A stretch of 41,398 nt of DNA. Source: Verrucomicrobiota bacterium. Lineage in GTDB: Bacteria; Verrucomicrobiota; Verrucomicrobiia; Opitutales; Opitutaceae. The position numbers were made by a program, and so were the translations under genes. The stretch is from contig JAEWIY010000096.1 in assembly GCA_023386835.1 (NCBI GenBank), positions 1 to 41,398 of the forward strand, written 5' to 3'. Of the stretch, positions 7,992 through 15,558 are shown piece after piece; the stretch's first letter is position 1, and each line of letters opens with the position of its first letter. The notes beneath the pieces are model-generated. The model made no database searches. It was not told the DNA's origin and was given only the letters and a program-made list of their open reading frames with translations.

Positions 7992-8645
7992 TCAGACTTT
8001 CTCGACGATCCGATCCGCCAAGCCGTACTCGATCGCCTCCTTGGCGTTCAGGTAGAAGTCGCGGTCGGTATCGCGGTTGATCCGTTCGATCGGCTGGCCG
8101 GAAGCCTGCGCGAGGATCTGGTTCAGCTCCTGCCGGATCTTTTCCATTTCCTGCGCCTGAATGTTGATGTCCGTCGCCGGGCCGGTGAAGCGGCCGGTGA
8201 TCAGCGGCTGATGGATGAGCACCCGCGCGTGCGGATACAGCAGTCGGTGCCCTTTGCGAGCACCGCACAGGAGAATTGATCCCATCGAAGCCGCCATGCC
8301 CGTGACAATGACCGTAATCGGGGAGGTGATCAGCTGCATCGTGTCGTACACCGCCATGCCGGCGGTGACCGACCCCCCCGGCGAATTCAGGTAGAAGGTG
8401 ATTTCCTTCCCGGGATCCTGCGCTTCGAGGTAGAGCAACTTCTCGGTGAGATCGCGGCACGACGCGTCGGTCACCGGACCCCAGAGGAAGATCTGCCGTT
8501 CGCGCAGAAACTTCTTCTGCACCATCGCGGCGACCGGTTCCGGGGTCTTCTCAACCGACGGCTTGTCCGGCTGATCCTCATCGTCGTCGTCATCAAACTT
8601 GGGCAACGGCGCGTTCAAACCGGGCTGGAGACTGCTGAAATGCAT
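7992..8645 (-). CDS. clpP: ATP-dependent Clp protease proteolytic subunit, ClpP-like
   Basis: ClpP forms the tetradecameric serine protease chamber fed by ClpX or ClpA/C unfoldases. The 217-residue product from MHFSSLQPG has the full triad: Ser120 in GMAASMGS, His145 in VLIHQPL and Asp196 in TDRDFYLNAKEA. NSPGGSVTAG and the final YGLADRI are also typical. The first 45 residues form an acidic, disordered extension (FDDDDDEDQ) unlike the short propeptide of ordinary ClpP. The mature N-terminal loops that gate the pore and touch the unfoldase also look divergent (VQKKFLRERQIFLWGPV). No clpX or tig is adjacent, so this may be a second ClpP paralogue. A pyrimidine-rich tract precedes the ATG. An in-frame start 24 bases upstream is possible but less likely. 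Confidence 0.9.
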   Translation of the reverse strand: MHFSSLQPGLNAPLPKFDDDDDEDQPDKPSVEKTPEPVAAMVQKKFLRERQIFLWGPVTDASCRDLTEKLLYLEAQDPGKEITFYLNSPGGSVTAGMAVYDTMQLITSPITVIVTGMAASMGSILLCGARKGHRLLYPHARVLIHQPLITGRFTGPATDINIQAQEMEKIRQELNQILAQASGQPIERINRDTDRDFYLNAKEAIEYGLADRIVEKV

Positions 8646-8844
8646 AGGGGGCCAACGTGAGCCGGACACTGGAGTTTGGCAAGGGTGGGGCTCTGTCGTC
8701 CCATCCGGTTCCCGACCGGTTCTGGGCGAAACACCCGCAGGCCGATGAGGAATGATCCTGTGCCTCCGGGGTTCAAGAACCGGCGCCGGGTGGCCGATAG
8801 GAGGACCCCGCGCACTTTTCCCCGCGGATCAACCCCGTCCCGCC

Positions 8845-9345
8845 ATGGCCCGTTTGTTTTTCGCCGCCCTCCTCAGTTGCTGCGTCTCGCTCCCGCTCTC
8901 CGGTGCGCCCGTCGAGGTTCGCGCCAGTCAGGCGCTCTGCATCGCCATCGTGAATACACCCGGCCGGGACGATGCGGCGCAGCTGCAACAGGCGTTCGCC
9001 CCCCGGTTCGAGCGGGCCGCGACCCAGATCTACGGCGCCACCATGCCGGTGCGCTTTGTGCGGGTCAGTCCCGAGACGGCGTGTGACGGCCTGCGGCGCG
9101 GCCTCTACGATGCGGCGCTCGTCTTCCAGCCCAAGGTGCCGGCGGCGATCCGGCGGGCGCGTTTCCACGTTTTGCGCGCGGCCGTGAGCCCTGACGTGCA
9201 AGAGACCTCGGCGGGCCTCGTGCTGCGCCAGGCCGAACCGCGTCTGGACGAACTGCTCGCCAACGCGTTCAGCGTGGCGTTGCAACACGCCGAAGTGCAG
9301 CGGGTGCTGTCAGAGCACCGCGCGCTCGATCTGGCCAGCCGCTGA
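8845..9345 (+). CDS. Small exported protein of unknown function
   Basis: I do not recognise this 166-residue protein. The start at MARLFFAALL gives a clear signal peptide to about residue 20 (PLSGAP), so it is probably periplasmic. The mature part alternates strands and helices: ALCIAIVNTPGRDD, then a helix, then PVRFVRVS, then CDGLRRGLYDAALVFQ, ending with a helical segment LDELLANAFSVALQHAEV. That order is like one lobe of a periplasmic substrate-binding protein, and the length is about half of one, but no family motif is clear. Two cysteines (in ALCIAI and ETACDG) could form a disulfide. It stands alone, divergent from clpP and convergent with sufT, 8 bases from the sufT stop. Confidence 0.7.
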   Translation: MARLFFAALLSCCVSLPLSGAPVEVRASQALCIAIVNTPGRDDAAQLQQAFAPRFERAATQIYGATMPVRFVRVSPETACDGLRRGLYDAALVFQPKVPAAIRRARFHVLRAAVSPDVQETSAGLVLRQAEPRLDELLANAFSVALQHAEVQRVLSEHRALDLASR

Positions 9346-9353
9346 GCGACGGT

Positions 9354-9899
9354 TCAGATCAGACCGAGCACCATCTTTCCTTCCTCGGAGATCATCGACT
9401 GGTTCCAGGGTGGGTCCCAGACCAGCCGCACGTCGGCGAGGCTGACGCCGGGAACGAGGAGGACCTTCGACTTGGCGTCCTCGGCGATCGCCGGGCCCAT
9501 GCCGCAACCCGGCGCCGTCAGCGTCATGGCGATGTTCACCCTGTAGCCCTCGTCGCCTTCGAGCTTCTCGACGTCCATCGAGTAGACGAGGCCGAGGTCG
9601 ACAATGTTCACCGGTATCTCCGGATCGAATACCTTTTTCAGCTGATCCCAGACCGCCTCGGGGTCCGGTGCTCCATCGGCCATGGTCGACGCCGCGACCG
9701 TGTCAGCCACGACCTTCTCGCCGATCGCGTCCGCATCCTTGCCGTCGATCCGGTAGAGCCCGGTGTCGGTCTGCACCGTGTAGCTGCCGCCGAGCACCTG
9801 GTGGATGAAAACCCGCGATTGGGCCGGCAGCGTGTGCTTGTCACCCGATGGAATTTGGGTGGCGACAACGTCTCGGGAAAGCGTGCGATCTCGATTCAT
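9354..9899 (-). CDS. sufT: SufT-type iron-sulfur assembly protein (MIP18/DUF59 family)
   Basis: SufT is an auxiliary factor for Fe-S protein maturation; its DUF59 domain is shared with eukaryotic MIP18. The 181-residue product has an N-terminal extension of about 80 residues (SRVFIHQVLGGSYTVQTDTG), which is typical of SufT rather than of stand-alone DUF59 proteins. The domain then shows VFDPEIPVNIVDLGLVY and the cysteine motif TAPGCGMGP, followed by VRLVWDPPWNQSMIS. It is the last gene of the suf operon, 67 bases after sufD. Its position supports a role in delivering clusters built by SufBCD. The sequence before the ATG is pyrimidine-rich. Confidence 0.92.
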   Translation of the reverse strand: MNRDRTLSRDVVATQIPSGDKHTLPAQSRVFIHQVLGGSYTVQTDTGLYRIDGKDADAIGEKVVADTVAASTMADGAPDPEAVWDQLKKVFDPEIPVNIVDLGLVYSMDVEKLEGDEGYRVNIAMTLTAPGCGMGPAIAEDAKSKVLLVPGVSLADVRLVWDPPWNQSMISEEGKMVLGLI

Positions 9900-9966
9900 G
9901 GGACGCGGACTAGGATGAGGGAAAGTTCGGGGAGCACAACGCGGAGAACGTGTGGCCCCGCGAAGT

Positions 9967-11280
9967 TCAGCGCTTGAACTTCGCCTGGATGAGGTCGCGC
10001 AGCACGGCGTGCAGGTCGTCGTTCTCGAGCTTGTCGAGAACCTCCTCGAAGAAGCCGAACACGATCAGCTCGTGCGCAATCTTCGGGTGGATGCCGCGGG
10101 AACGCAGGTAGAACTCCTGCTCCGGCTCAACGCGACTGGAAGTGGAGCCGTGCGTGCAGCGCACATCGTTGGCCTGGATCTCGAGACCCGGCAGGCTGTT
10201 CGCCTCGGCCGTGTCCGACAGCATCAGGTTGCGATTGCTCTGGTAGGCGTCGGTCTTCTGCGCGTCCGGTTCAACGACGATGAGCCCGGAGAAGATCGTC
10301 TTCGCCGTGTCGATGAGCGCGTTCTTGTAGAGGAGATTCGACGATGTATTGGGCGCCTGATGGGTCTGCAGCGTGCGCTGGTCGAACTCCTGGGTGCCAC
10401 TGGCAACCGTCAGCGCGAGCATCTCGGAGTGTGCGCCCGGGCCCTGCAGGCGGCTATGAGACTCATGGCGCGCCTGCTTGCCGCCGAGGTGCACATTGAG
10501 CGACATCACGCGGGCTTCCCGCTGCGCGACGATGCTGTTGGTCTGGAACGCGAGGGTTTCCTGCGACCAGTTCTGCGCACCGACGTAGGTGAGCTGCGCA
10601 CCGGGCCCGGCGTACAGGTCGTTCACGCCTGACACGAGATGAGCCGCCGAGTCGCCGCTGACAAAGAACTCCACGAAGGTCGCCTTCGCGTGGTCCTCGA
10701 GCACCACGATGGTGTGCGGGAAGGTGGCGACACGATCGCCGGTCAGCGTATGCTGCACCACGAACGGCAACGCGACTTCCACGCCCTTGGGCACGTAGAG
10801 GAAGCTGCCGGCGGCAGTGAACGCCAGGTTGAGCGCGACGTATTTTTCGCTGCCGAGATTGGTCGGGTGGCGCTGCACGTACTTGCGCAGCAGTTCGCCG
10901 TGATCACGCAGCGCTTCGTCGAGCGGACAGAAGATCACGCCTTGGTTGGCGAGCTCAGACGGCAACGTGGTGCGGCCGACCACCTGGCGATTGGAGAAGA
11001 TGATCTCCGAGGTGTGCGGGAAATCGGGCAGATGCGGAACGAGCGTCGAGTGCTCCTCCGGCAGAAGGTACGACTCGACTTCAAGTCCCTGCACATTGGA
11101 GAAGCGCCAGAGCTCGTCCGTGCGGCCGGGGCGCGGCATCGCGTTGTACGCGGCCCAGGCTTCGCGTTTGGACGCGAGCCACCATTCGGGCAGGTAGCGG
11201 CGTTGGGCCAGGTGCTGCTCAAACCGGGCGGCAGTCAGGCCGGGCGCGGCCAGCGGGGACGGAGCGGCGGATACGGACAT
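9967..11280 (-). CDS. sufD: Fe-S cluster scaffold subunit SufD
   Basis: SufD pairs with SufB and the SufC ATPase in the SufBC2D scaffold on which Fe-S clusters are built. The 437-residue product has the family order: an N-terminal helical region with DELWRFSN, then the right-handed beta-helix (LYVPKGVEVALPFVV to VSLNVHLGGKQARHE-like segments), and the C-terminal motif TEANSLPGLEIQANDVRCTHG followed by FYLRSRGI. The conserved cysteine in VRCTHGS and the histidine next to it are present, which in E. coli SufD form part of the cluster interface. It lies between sufB, 126 bases upstream, and sufT. The sufB-sufD gap holds a perfect stem-loop. Confidence 0.96.
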   Translation of the reverse strand: MSVSAAPSPLAAPGLTAARFEQHLAQRRYLPEWWLASKREAWAAYNAMPRPGRTDELWRFSNVQGLEVESYLLPEEHSTLVPHLPDFPHTSEIIFSNRQVVGRTTLPSELANQGVIFCPLDEALRDHGELLRKYVQRHPTNLGSEKYVALNLAFTAAGSFLYVPKGVEVALPFVVQHTLTGDRVATFPHTIVVLEDHAKATFVEFFVSGDSAAHLVSGVNDLYAGPGAQLTYVGAQNWSQETLAFQTNSIVAQREARVMSLNVHLGGKQARHESHSRLQGPGAHSEMLALTVASGTQEFDQRTLQTHQAPNTSSNLLYKNALIDTAKTIFSGLIVVEPDAQKTDAYQSNRNLMLSDTAEANSLPGLEIQANDVRCTHGSTSSRVEPEQEFYLRSRGIHPKIAHELIVFGFFEEVLDKLENDDLHAVLRDLIQAKFKR

Positions 11281-11359
11281 GTCGAATAAAAGAGAAACGG
11301 GAACGCTGGAGGAGGACGAGGAAGGTGGAACCGGCGGGACAAGTCGCGGCGCGGGCCAC

Positions 11360-11383
11360 CCGCCGCGCCCGAAGGCGCGGCGG
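11360..11383 (-). other. Perfect stem-loop with UUCG tetraloop between sufB and sufD
   Basis: A perfect 10-pair stem, CCGCCGCGCC against GGCGCGGCGG, closes a loop that reads TTCG on the transcribed minus-strand RNA. With the closing C-G pair this is the very stable cUUCGg tetraloop. No T-run follows it, so it is not a full intrinsic terminator. It begins 23 bases after the sufB stop and may stabilise sufB-containing RNA or lower sufD expression. Confidence 0.75.
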
Positions 11384-11406
11384 AAGTCCGCGGGACGCGG
11401 CGGGCG

Positions 11407-12870
11407 TCAGCCGACCGAGCCTTCCATTTCGAGGTCGATCAGGCGCTTCAACTCCACGCTGTACTCCATCGGGAATTGACGGACCAGGTCGTTGACGAAG
11501 CCGTTAACGGCGAGGCTCATCGCCTGCGCTTCGCTGAGGCCGCGCTGCTGCATGTAGAAAATCATCTCCTCGCTGACCTTGGAGACGCTGGCTTCATGCT
11601 GCACCGCGTGCTGGTCACCGCGGACGGTGATCGCTGGGTAGGTGTCAGTGCGGCTGTTGGTGTTGATCAACAGGGCGTCGCACTCGGTGTTGTTTTTGCA
11701 GCCCTTGAGGTGTTTCGGGATGTGCACCTGACCGCGGTAGGTGGCGCGGCCCTGACCGACGGAGATCGACTTCGACACGATGGTCGAGGTGGTCTCGTCC
11801 GCGGCGTGGATCATCTTCGCGCCGGTGTCCTGGTGCTGGCCGTCGTTGGCCAACGCGATCGAGATGACCTCACCGCGGGCCTTGCGACCCTTCAGCACCA
11901 CGCCCGGGTACTTCATCGTCAGGCGGCTGCCGATGTTGCAGTCGATCCACTTGATCTCGGCGTCCTCGTGCGCCACGCCACGCTTGGTGACGAGGTTGTA
12001 CACGTTGGGCGCCCAGTTCTGCACGGTGATGTACTGGATCTTCGCGCCTTTCAGCGCGACCAGCTCCACCACCGCGGAGTGCAGCGTCGACGTGCTGAAC
12101 TTCGGCGCCGTGCACCCTTCCATGTAGGTGACCTCGGCGCCCTCGTCGGCGATGATTAGCGTGCGCTCAAACTGCCCGAAATTCTCGGCGTTGATGCGGA
12201 AGTAGGCCTGCAACGGCTGGGCCACCTTCACGCCCTTCGGCACGTAGATGAAGGAGCCGCCGGAGAAGACCGCGCTGTTCAGCGCGGCGAACTTATTGTC
12301 GGAGGTCGGGATGACCTTGCCGAAGAACTTCCGGAAAAGCTCCGGGTGCTCGCGCAGCGCCTCGGTCGAGTTAAGGAAGATGACGCCCTGCTTGGCGACG
12401 ATGTCCTTGACGTTTGAATACGCCGCCTCGCTGTCGAACTGCGCCTCGACGCCCGCGAGGAACTTGCGCTCCTGCTCAGGAATGCCGAGCCGTTCGAACG
12501 TGCGCTTGATGTCGTCCGGCACCTCGTCCCACGTGCGCTTGGGCTTCTGGCCCTGCGCGAGGTAGTACCGGATTCTGTCGAAGTTGATGTTCTCGAGATC
12601 CTTCGTCGCCCAGTGGGTCGGCAGGGGTTTCTCGAAGAACGTCTTCAGCGCCTTCAGCCGGAAGTCGAGGATCCAGGGCGCTTCCTGTTTCACCGAGCTG
12701 ATGTAGCGGACGGTGTTCTCGGTCAGCCCGGTACCAGCGTCGAAGTCGTACTTCACATCGTAGGTGAAGTCGCCCGCGGACTGGTCGATGCCGACCACCG
12801 GGTTCTCCACGGTCTCGATCTCGGGTTCCGCGGTGGAGGAGAGAGTGTCAGTTTCAGTCAAAGGTTTCAT
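11407..12870 (-). CDS. sufB: Fe-S cluster scaffold subunit SufB
   Basis: SufB is the core scaffold protein for cluster assembly. The 487-residue product is full length and strongly conserved: FLAGVEAQFDSEAAY, the beta-helix core FIYVPKGVKVAQPLQ, TYMEGCTAP, then WIDCNIGSRLTMKYPG and the C-terminal KGCKNNTECDALL and TDTYPAITV. The functional cysteine in NNTECDAL, matching E. coli Cys405, is present. The ATG is the first of the frame and fits the family's N-terminus. It is separated from sufC by 56 bases and shares the operon. It is about 30% identical in style to SufD, as expected for paralogous scaffold subunits, but the two are easily told apart by the motifs above. Confidence 0.97.
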   Translation of the reverse strand: MKPLTETDTLSSTAEPEIETVENPVVGIDQSAGDFTYDVKYDFDAGTGLTENTVRYISSVKQEAPWILDFRLKALKTFFEKPLPTHWATKDLENINFDRIRYYLAQGQKPKRTWDEVPDDIKRTFERLGIPEQERKFLAGVEAQFDSEAAYSNVKDIVAKQGVIFLNSTEALREHPELFRKFFGKVIPTSDNKFAALNSAVFSGGSFIYVPKGVKVAQPLQAYFRINAENFGQFERTLIIADEGAEVTYMEGCTAPKFSTSTLHSAVVELVALKGAKIQYITVQNWAPNVYNLVTKRGVAHEDAEIKWIDCNIGSRLTMKYPGVVLKGRKARGEVISIALANDGQHQDTGAKMIHAADETTSTIVSKSISVGQGRATYRGQVHIPKHLKGCKNNTECDALLINTNSRTDTYPAITVRGDQHAVQHEASVSKVSEEMIFYMQQRGLSEAQAMSLAVNGFVNDLVRQFPMEYSVELKRLIDLEMEGSVG

Positions 12871-12926
12871 CGGTGTGGCTCAGGTTGCGGCCGAGGCCGA
12901 TTTGGGGACGTGGCGCGGCGCGCGCG

Positions 12927-13682
12927 TCAGGCGCTGGCCAGCTCCTGTTTGACCCAATCGTAGCCCTTTTCTTCGAGCTCGACGGCCAGGGTCTTGTCGC
13001 CGCTGCGGACGATGCGTCCGTCGTACATGACGTGCACGTAGTCCGGCACGATGTAGTTCAGCAGTCGTTGGTAGTGGGTGATGAGAAGGATGCCGAGTTT
13101 CTCACCGCGCAGCTTGTTGACGCCGTCAGCGACGATTCGGAGCGCGTCGATGTCGAGACCGGAGTCGGTCTCGTCCATCAACGCGAAGATCGGCTCGAGC
13201 ATCGCCATCTGCAGGATTTCGCAGCGCTTCTTTTCGCCGCCGGAGAAGCCTTCATTGACCGCGCGGGAGGTGAACTTCCGGTCGATCTTCAGCAGATCCA
13301 TCTTCTCGTAGAGCTTCCGGTAATACGCGGTCGCGTCGATGTTCTCGCCTTCGGGCAGGCGGGCCTGCAGGGCGGCGCGAAGGAAGTTGGCGATCGTCAC
13401 GCCCGGAATTTCGCTCGGGTACTGGAAAGCGAGGAAGATGCCTGCTCGCGCGCGCTCATCCGGCTCCATTTCCAGGATCGACCGTCCGTCGATCAGCACG
13501 TCACCGGACGTGATCGTATAGTCGGGGTGACCGGCGATGGCCTTGGACAACGTCGACTTGCCGGTGCCATTGGGCCCCATGATGGCGTGCACCTCGCCCG
13601 TCTTGATGGTGAGGCTGAGGCCTTTGACGATCGGCTTCTCACCGATGCTGATGTGCAGATCCTTGATCTCGAGTTGGCTCAT
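12927..13682 (-). CDS. sufC: Fe-S assembly ABC ATPase SufC
   Basis: SufC is a soluble ABC-type ATPase that drives shape changes in the SufB-SufD dimer. The 251-residue product shows Walker A GPNGTGKST, Q-loop FQYPSEIPG, signature FSGGEKKRCEI, Walker B PIFALMDETDSGLD and the H-loop ITHYQRLL, all as in SufC. The Glu-to-Asp arrangement DETDSGLD is typical of this family and separates it from transporter ATPases. Its ATG overlaps the stop of the upstream Fur-like gene (ATGA), so the regulator and SufC are probably translationally coupled. sufB follows after 56 bases. Confidence 0.97.
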   Translation of the reverse strand: MSQLEIKDLHISIGEKPIVKGLSLTIKTGEVHAIMGPNGTGKSTLSKAIAGHPDYTITSGDVLIDGRSILEMEPDERARAGIFLAFQYPSEIPGVTIANFLRAALQARLPEGENIDATAYYRKLYEKMDLLKIDRKFTSRAVNEGFSGGEKKRCEILQMAMLEPIFALMDETDSGLDIDALRIVADGVNKLRGEKLGILLITHYQRLLNYIVPDYVHVMYDGRIVRSGDKTLAVELEEKGYDWVKQELASA

Positions 13683-14137
13683 GGCTGGCTGAAAGGAGGC
13701 TTGGTGGTCTTGGGCTGGGCCGAGGCGGCCTTGCCGTGAAAGTTGATCTCAATGTGCTCGGCGGCGTAGCCGTCCGGCAGGAGGGATTTAAGCTGCGCGA
13801 GCAGCGGCTCGGGCAGGTCGATATCGTGCGTCTTGCCGGAGGTGGTGTCGTGAAAATGGGCGTGCGGCCGCAGGTTCGGGCAGTACCGCGTCGGGCCCCG
13901 CTCGAAGTTCACCGAGCGCACGAGCTGGCATTCCACGAGCGCCTCGAGGCAGTTGTAAACGGTGGCGAGCGAGATGGAGGGCATGGCCGACTTCACCCGT
14001 GCGTACACCTCGTCGGCCGTCGGGTGATCTCGTTTCTGCAGAAGAACTTGGAAAACAACTTCCCGCTGCGGCGTCGGACGTAACCCACTGTCAACAAGAC
14101 GGCGGGACAACGGCAGGACTGAACGGGACGATCTCAT
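13679..14137 (-). CDS. Fur-family regulator at the head of the suf operon
   Basis: This 152-residue protein is a Fur-family repressor and probably autoregulates the suf operon. The N-terminal winged helix shows GLRPTPQREVVF, HPTADEVYARV and the recognition helix SLATVYNCLEAL. The C-terminal part keeps a metal-site pattern, PHAHFHD and HIEINFHG, matching the His-x-His and His/Glu ligands of Fur. The structural CxxCG pair is lost: where Fur has CLDCGK, this reads DTTSGK. The two cysteines elsewhere (YNCLEAL, VECQLV) are not in the usual places. I start at MRSSRSV; the frame can be extended by 7 codons to a TTG. The operator array begins 29 bases upstream. Loss of the structural zinc site suggests an Irr- or Mur-like subgroup or a new one, but I cannot assign it. 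Confidence 0.9.
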   Translation of the reverse strand: MRSSRSVLPLSRRLVDSGLRPTPQREVVFQVLLQKRDHPTADEVYARVKSAMPSISLATVYNCLEALVECQLVRSVNFERGPTRYCPNLRPHAHFHDTTSGKTHDIDLPEPLLAQLKSLLPDGYAAEHIEINFHGKAASAQPKTTKPPFSQP

Positions 14138-14165
14138 GCGTGGGACAAAAGGAAACAAACCAGAC

Positions 14166-14210
14166 TTGGAATGGTTCTAAATCGCAAGAACCATTTTAGA
14201 ATTGTTCTAA
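14166..14210 (-). promoter_or_regulatory. Fur-box-like palindrome array upstream of the suf operon
   Basis: Three related elements are packed in 45 bases. TTGGAATGGTTCTAA (14166-14180) and TTAGAATTGTTCTAA (14196-14210) are 13/15 identical direct copies, 30 bases apart. A perfect 9-base inverted repeat, AATGGTTCT (14170-14178) and AGAACCATT (14187-14195), links them, and 14185-14199 is a weaker third box on the other strand (11 of 14 positions). The 15-base units fit the 7-1-7 layout of Fur/PerR boxes. A minus-strand TAAAAT at 14193-14198 could be the -10 element, so binding would block transcription. The local base content is AT-rich against GC-rich surroundings. Confidence 0.82.
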
Positions 14211-14220
14211 GGAGTTGGGC

Positions 14221-14387
14221 GGGAGCAGGGAGCAGGGAGCAGGGAGCAGGGAGCAGGGGAGGCACCGAGCTTGTCGGCAGGCGCGACAACGCCGCTCAGA
14301 GCGCCGACGTTCCGGAAACGCACACGCTCCGCAATCTGGCGCGTCCACGCCCAATCCTGCTCCCTGCTCCTTTCTCCCTTCTCCCAA
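14221..14387. repeat. Heptamer tandem repeat with inverted partner
   Basis: Five exact tandem copies of GGGAGCA occupy 14221-14255. An inverted counterpart, CTGCTCCCTGCTCC, lies at 14357-14370 followed by TTTCTCCCTTCTCCC. The two ends can pair and enclose about 100 bases of GC-rich sequence with no convincing gene. A degenerate copy, GGAGCGGGGAGCAGGAGCAGG, appears near 15450 and was not counted as part of this element. It sits between the suf operator and the 3' end of trxB and is likely an interspersed intergenic repeat. Confidence 0.75.
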
Positions 14388-14412
14388 GGCGCGTCTCAGC
14401 GCGCCTCACCCC

Positions 14413-15360
14413 TCACGTCCCATGCTCGGCCAGCCAGCGCTCGGCCTCGATCGCGGCCTGGCAGCCCATGCCGGCGGCAGTGATCGCCTGGCGGTACACG
14501 TGGTCGGCGCAATCACCGGCGACGTAGACGCCGGGCAATTTCGTTTTCACCTGCGAGCCGTTGGCCGGGATGAAGTAGCCGTTCTCGTCCACATCGAGTG
14601 CCGAGGCGAAAGGAGCCGTGTTGGGAAGGTGACCGATGGCGATGAATACGCCTTTCACCGGGAGAACACGTTCCTCGTTGGTGCGAGCGTGGCGCACCTT
14701 GAGGCCGGAGACGGCGCCTTCGTTGATGCCGTCGATCGAGACCGGCACGCTCTCCCAGACCATCTCGATCTTCTCATGCGAGAGGGCGCGCTCGGCCATG
14801 ATCTTGGACGCCCGCAGCGTGTCCCGGCGGTGCACGAGGTACACTTTGTTGCAGAATCGGGTCAGGAAGAGGGCCTCTTCGCAGGCGCTGTCGCCGCCGC
14901 CGATCACGGCCACATCCATCTTCCGATAGAACGCGCCGTCGCAGGTCGCGCACGTGCTCACGCCCTTGCCGCCCCACAGCTCCTTCTCACCGGGAATGCC
15001 GATGAGTCGCGGCGAGGCCCCGGTGGCGATGATCACGCTGCGGGCGAGGATCGTGCGCTCGCCGCAGATCAGCTTGTGCGGCGTCTGGCTGAAATCGACC
15101 GAGGTGACCAGTGCCTGCTCAAACCGGGTGCCGAAACGCGTCGCCTGCTTCCGCAAGTTGTCCATCAACGCGTAGCCGTCGACGCCCTCGGGAAAGCCGG
15201 GAAAGTTCTCCACGTCTGACGTGGTCGTCAGCTGGCCTCCGGGCTGTCCGCCTTCGAGGACGAGGGGATTCAGATTGGCCCGGGCGGTGTAGATGGCGGC
15301 GGTAAGGCCCGCGCAGCCGGTGCCAACAATAACAACGTTTTCAACGGTGGGGGACGACAT
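14413..15360 (-). CDS. trxB: Thioredoxin-disulfide reductase
   Basis: TrxB reduces thioredoxin with NADPH through FAD and a redox disulfide, in the cytoplasm. The 315-residue product has the N-terminal FAD motif (VVIVGTGCAGLTAAIYTARA), the redox pair Cys137-Cys140 in STCATCDGAF, the NADPH motif AVIGGGDSACEEA with HRRDTLRAS, and the C-terminal FAD motif GVYVAGDCAD with YRQAITAAGMGC. The usual GSGPAG is GTGCAG here, placing a cysteine by the FAD pyrophosphate; the effect is unknown. Length matches the family. It stands alone, on the same strand as the suf operon but upstream of the operator, so it is not part of that transcript. A pyrimidine tract precedes the ATG. Confidence 0.96.
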   Translation of the reverse strand: MSSPTVENVVIVGTGCAGLTAAIYTARANLNPLVLEGGQPGGQLTTTSDVENFPGFPEGVDGYALMDNLRKQATRFGTRFEQALVTSVDFSQTPHKLICGERTILARSVIIATGASPRLIGIPGEKELWGGKGVSTCATCDGAFYRKMDVAVIGGGDSACEEALFLTRFCNKVYLVHRRDTLRASKIMAERALSHEKIEMVWESVPVSIDGINEGAVSGLKVRHARTNEERVLPVKGVFIAIGHLPNTAPFASALDVDENGYFIPANGSQVKTKLPGVYVAGDCADHVYRQAITAAGMGCQAAIEAERWLAEHGT

Positions 15361-15558
15361 GGAAAATGGGACGGCTTAGGCGTTAAGGCGGAACGCTCAA
15401 TGGGGAAACCGTAACGTTCAAGAAAGCAAATAGGGTTCGGCCGAAGAAGGAGCGGGGAGCAGGAGCAGGACGGCCGCTGGCGTCGAGACGGCGACGGCCC
15501 GGGGCCGCCGAGCGCGGCTGCCGGTTCGCTTGGGCTACGGCTGACCTTTCGGCCGGGC

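Noticed and set aside
14138..14158. TTG start for the Fur-like gene
   Set aside because: It adds only 7 residues with no family match, and the ATG is better supported.
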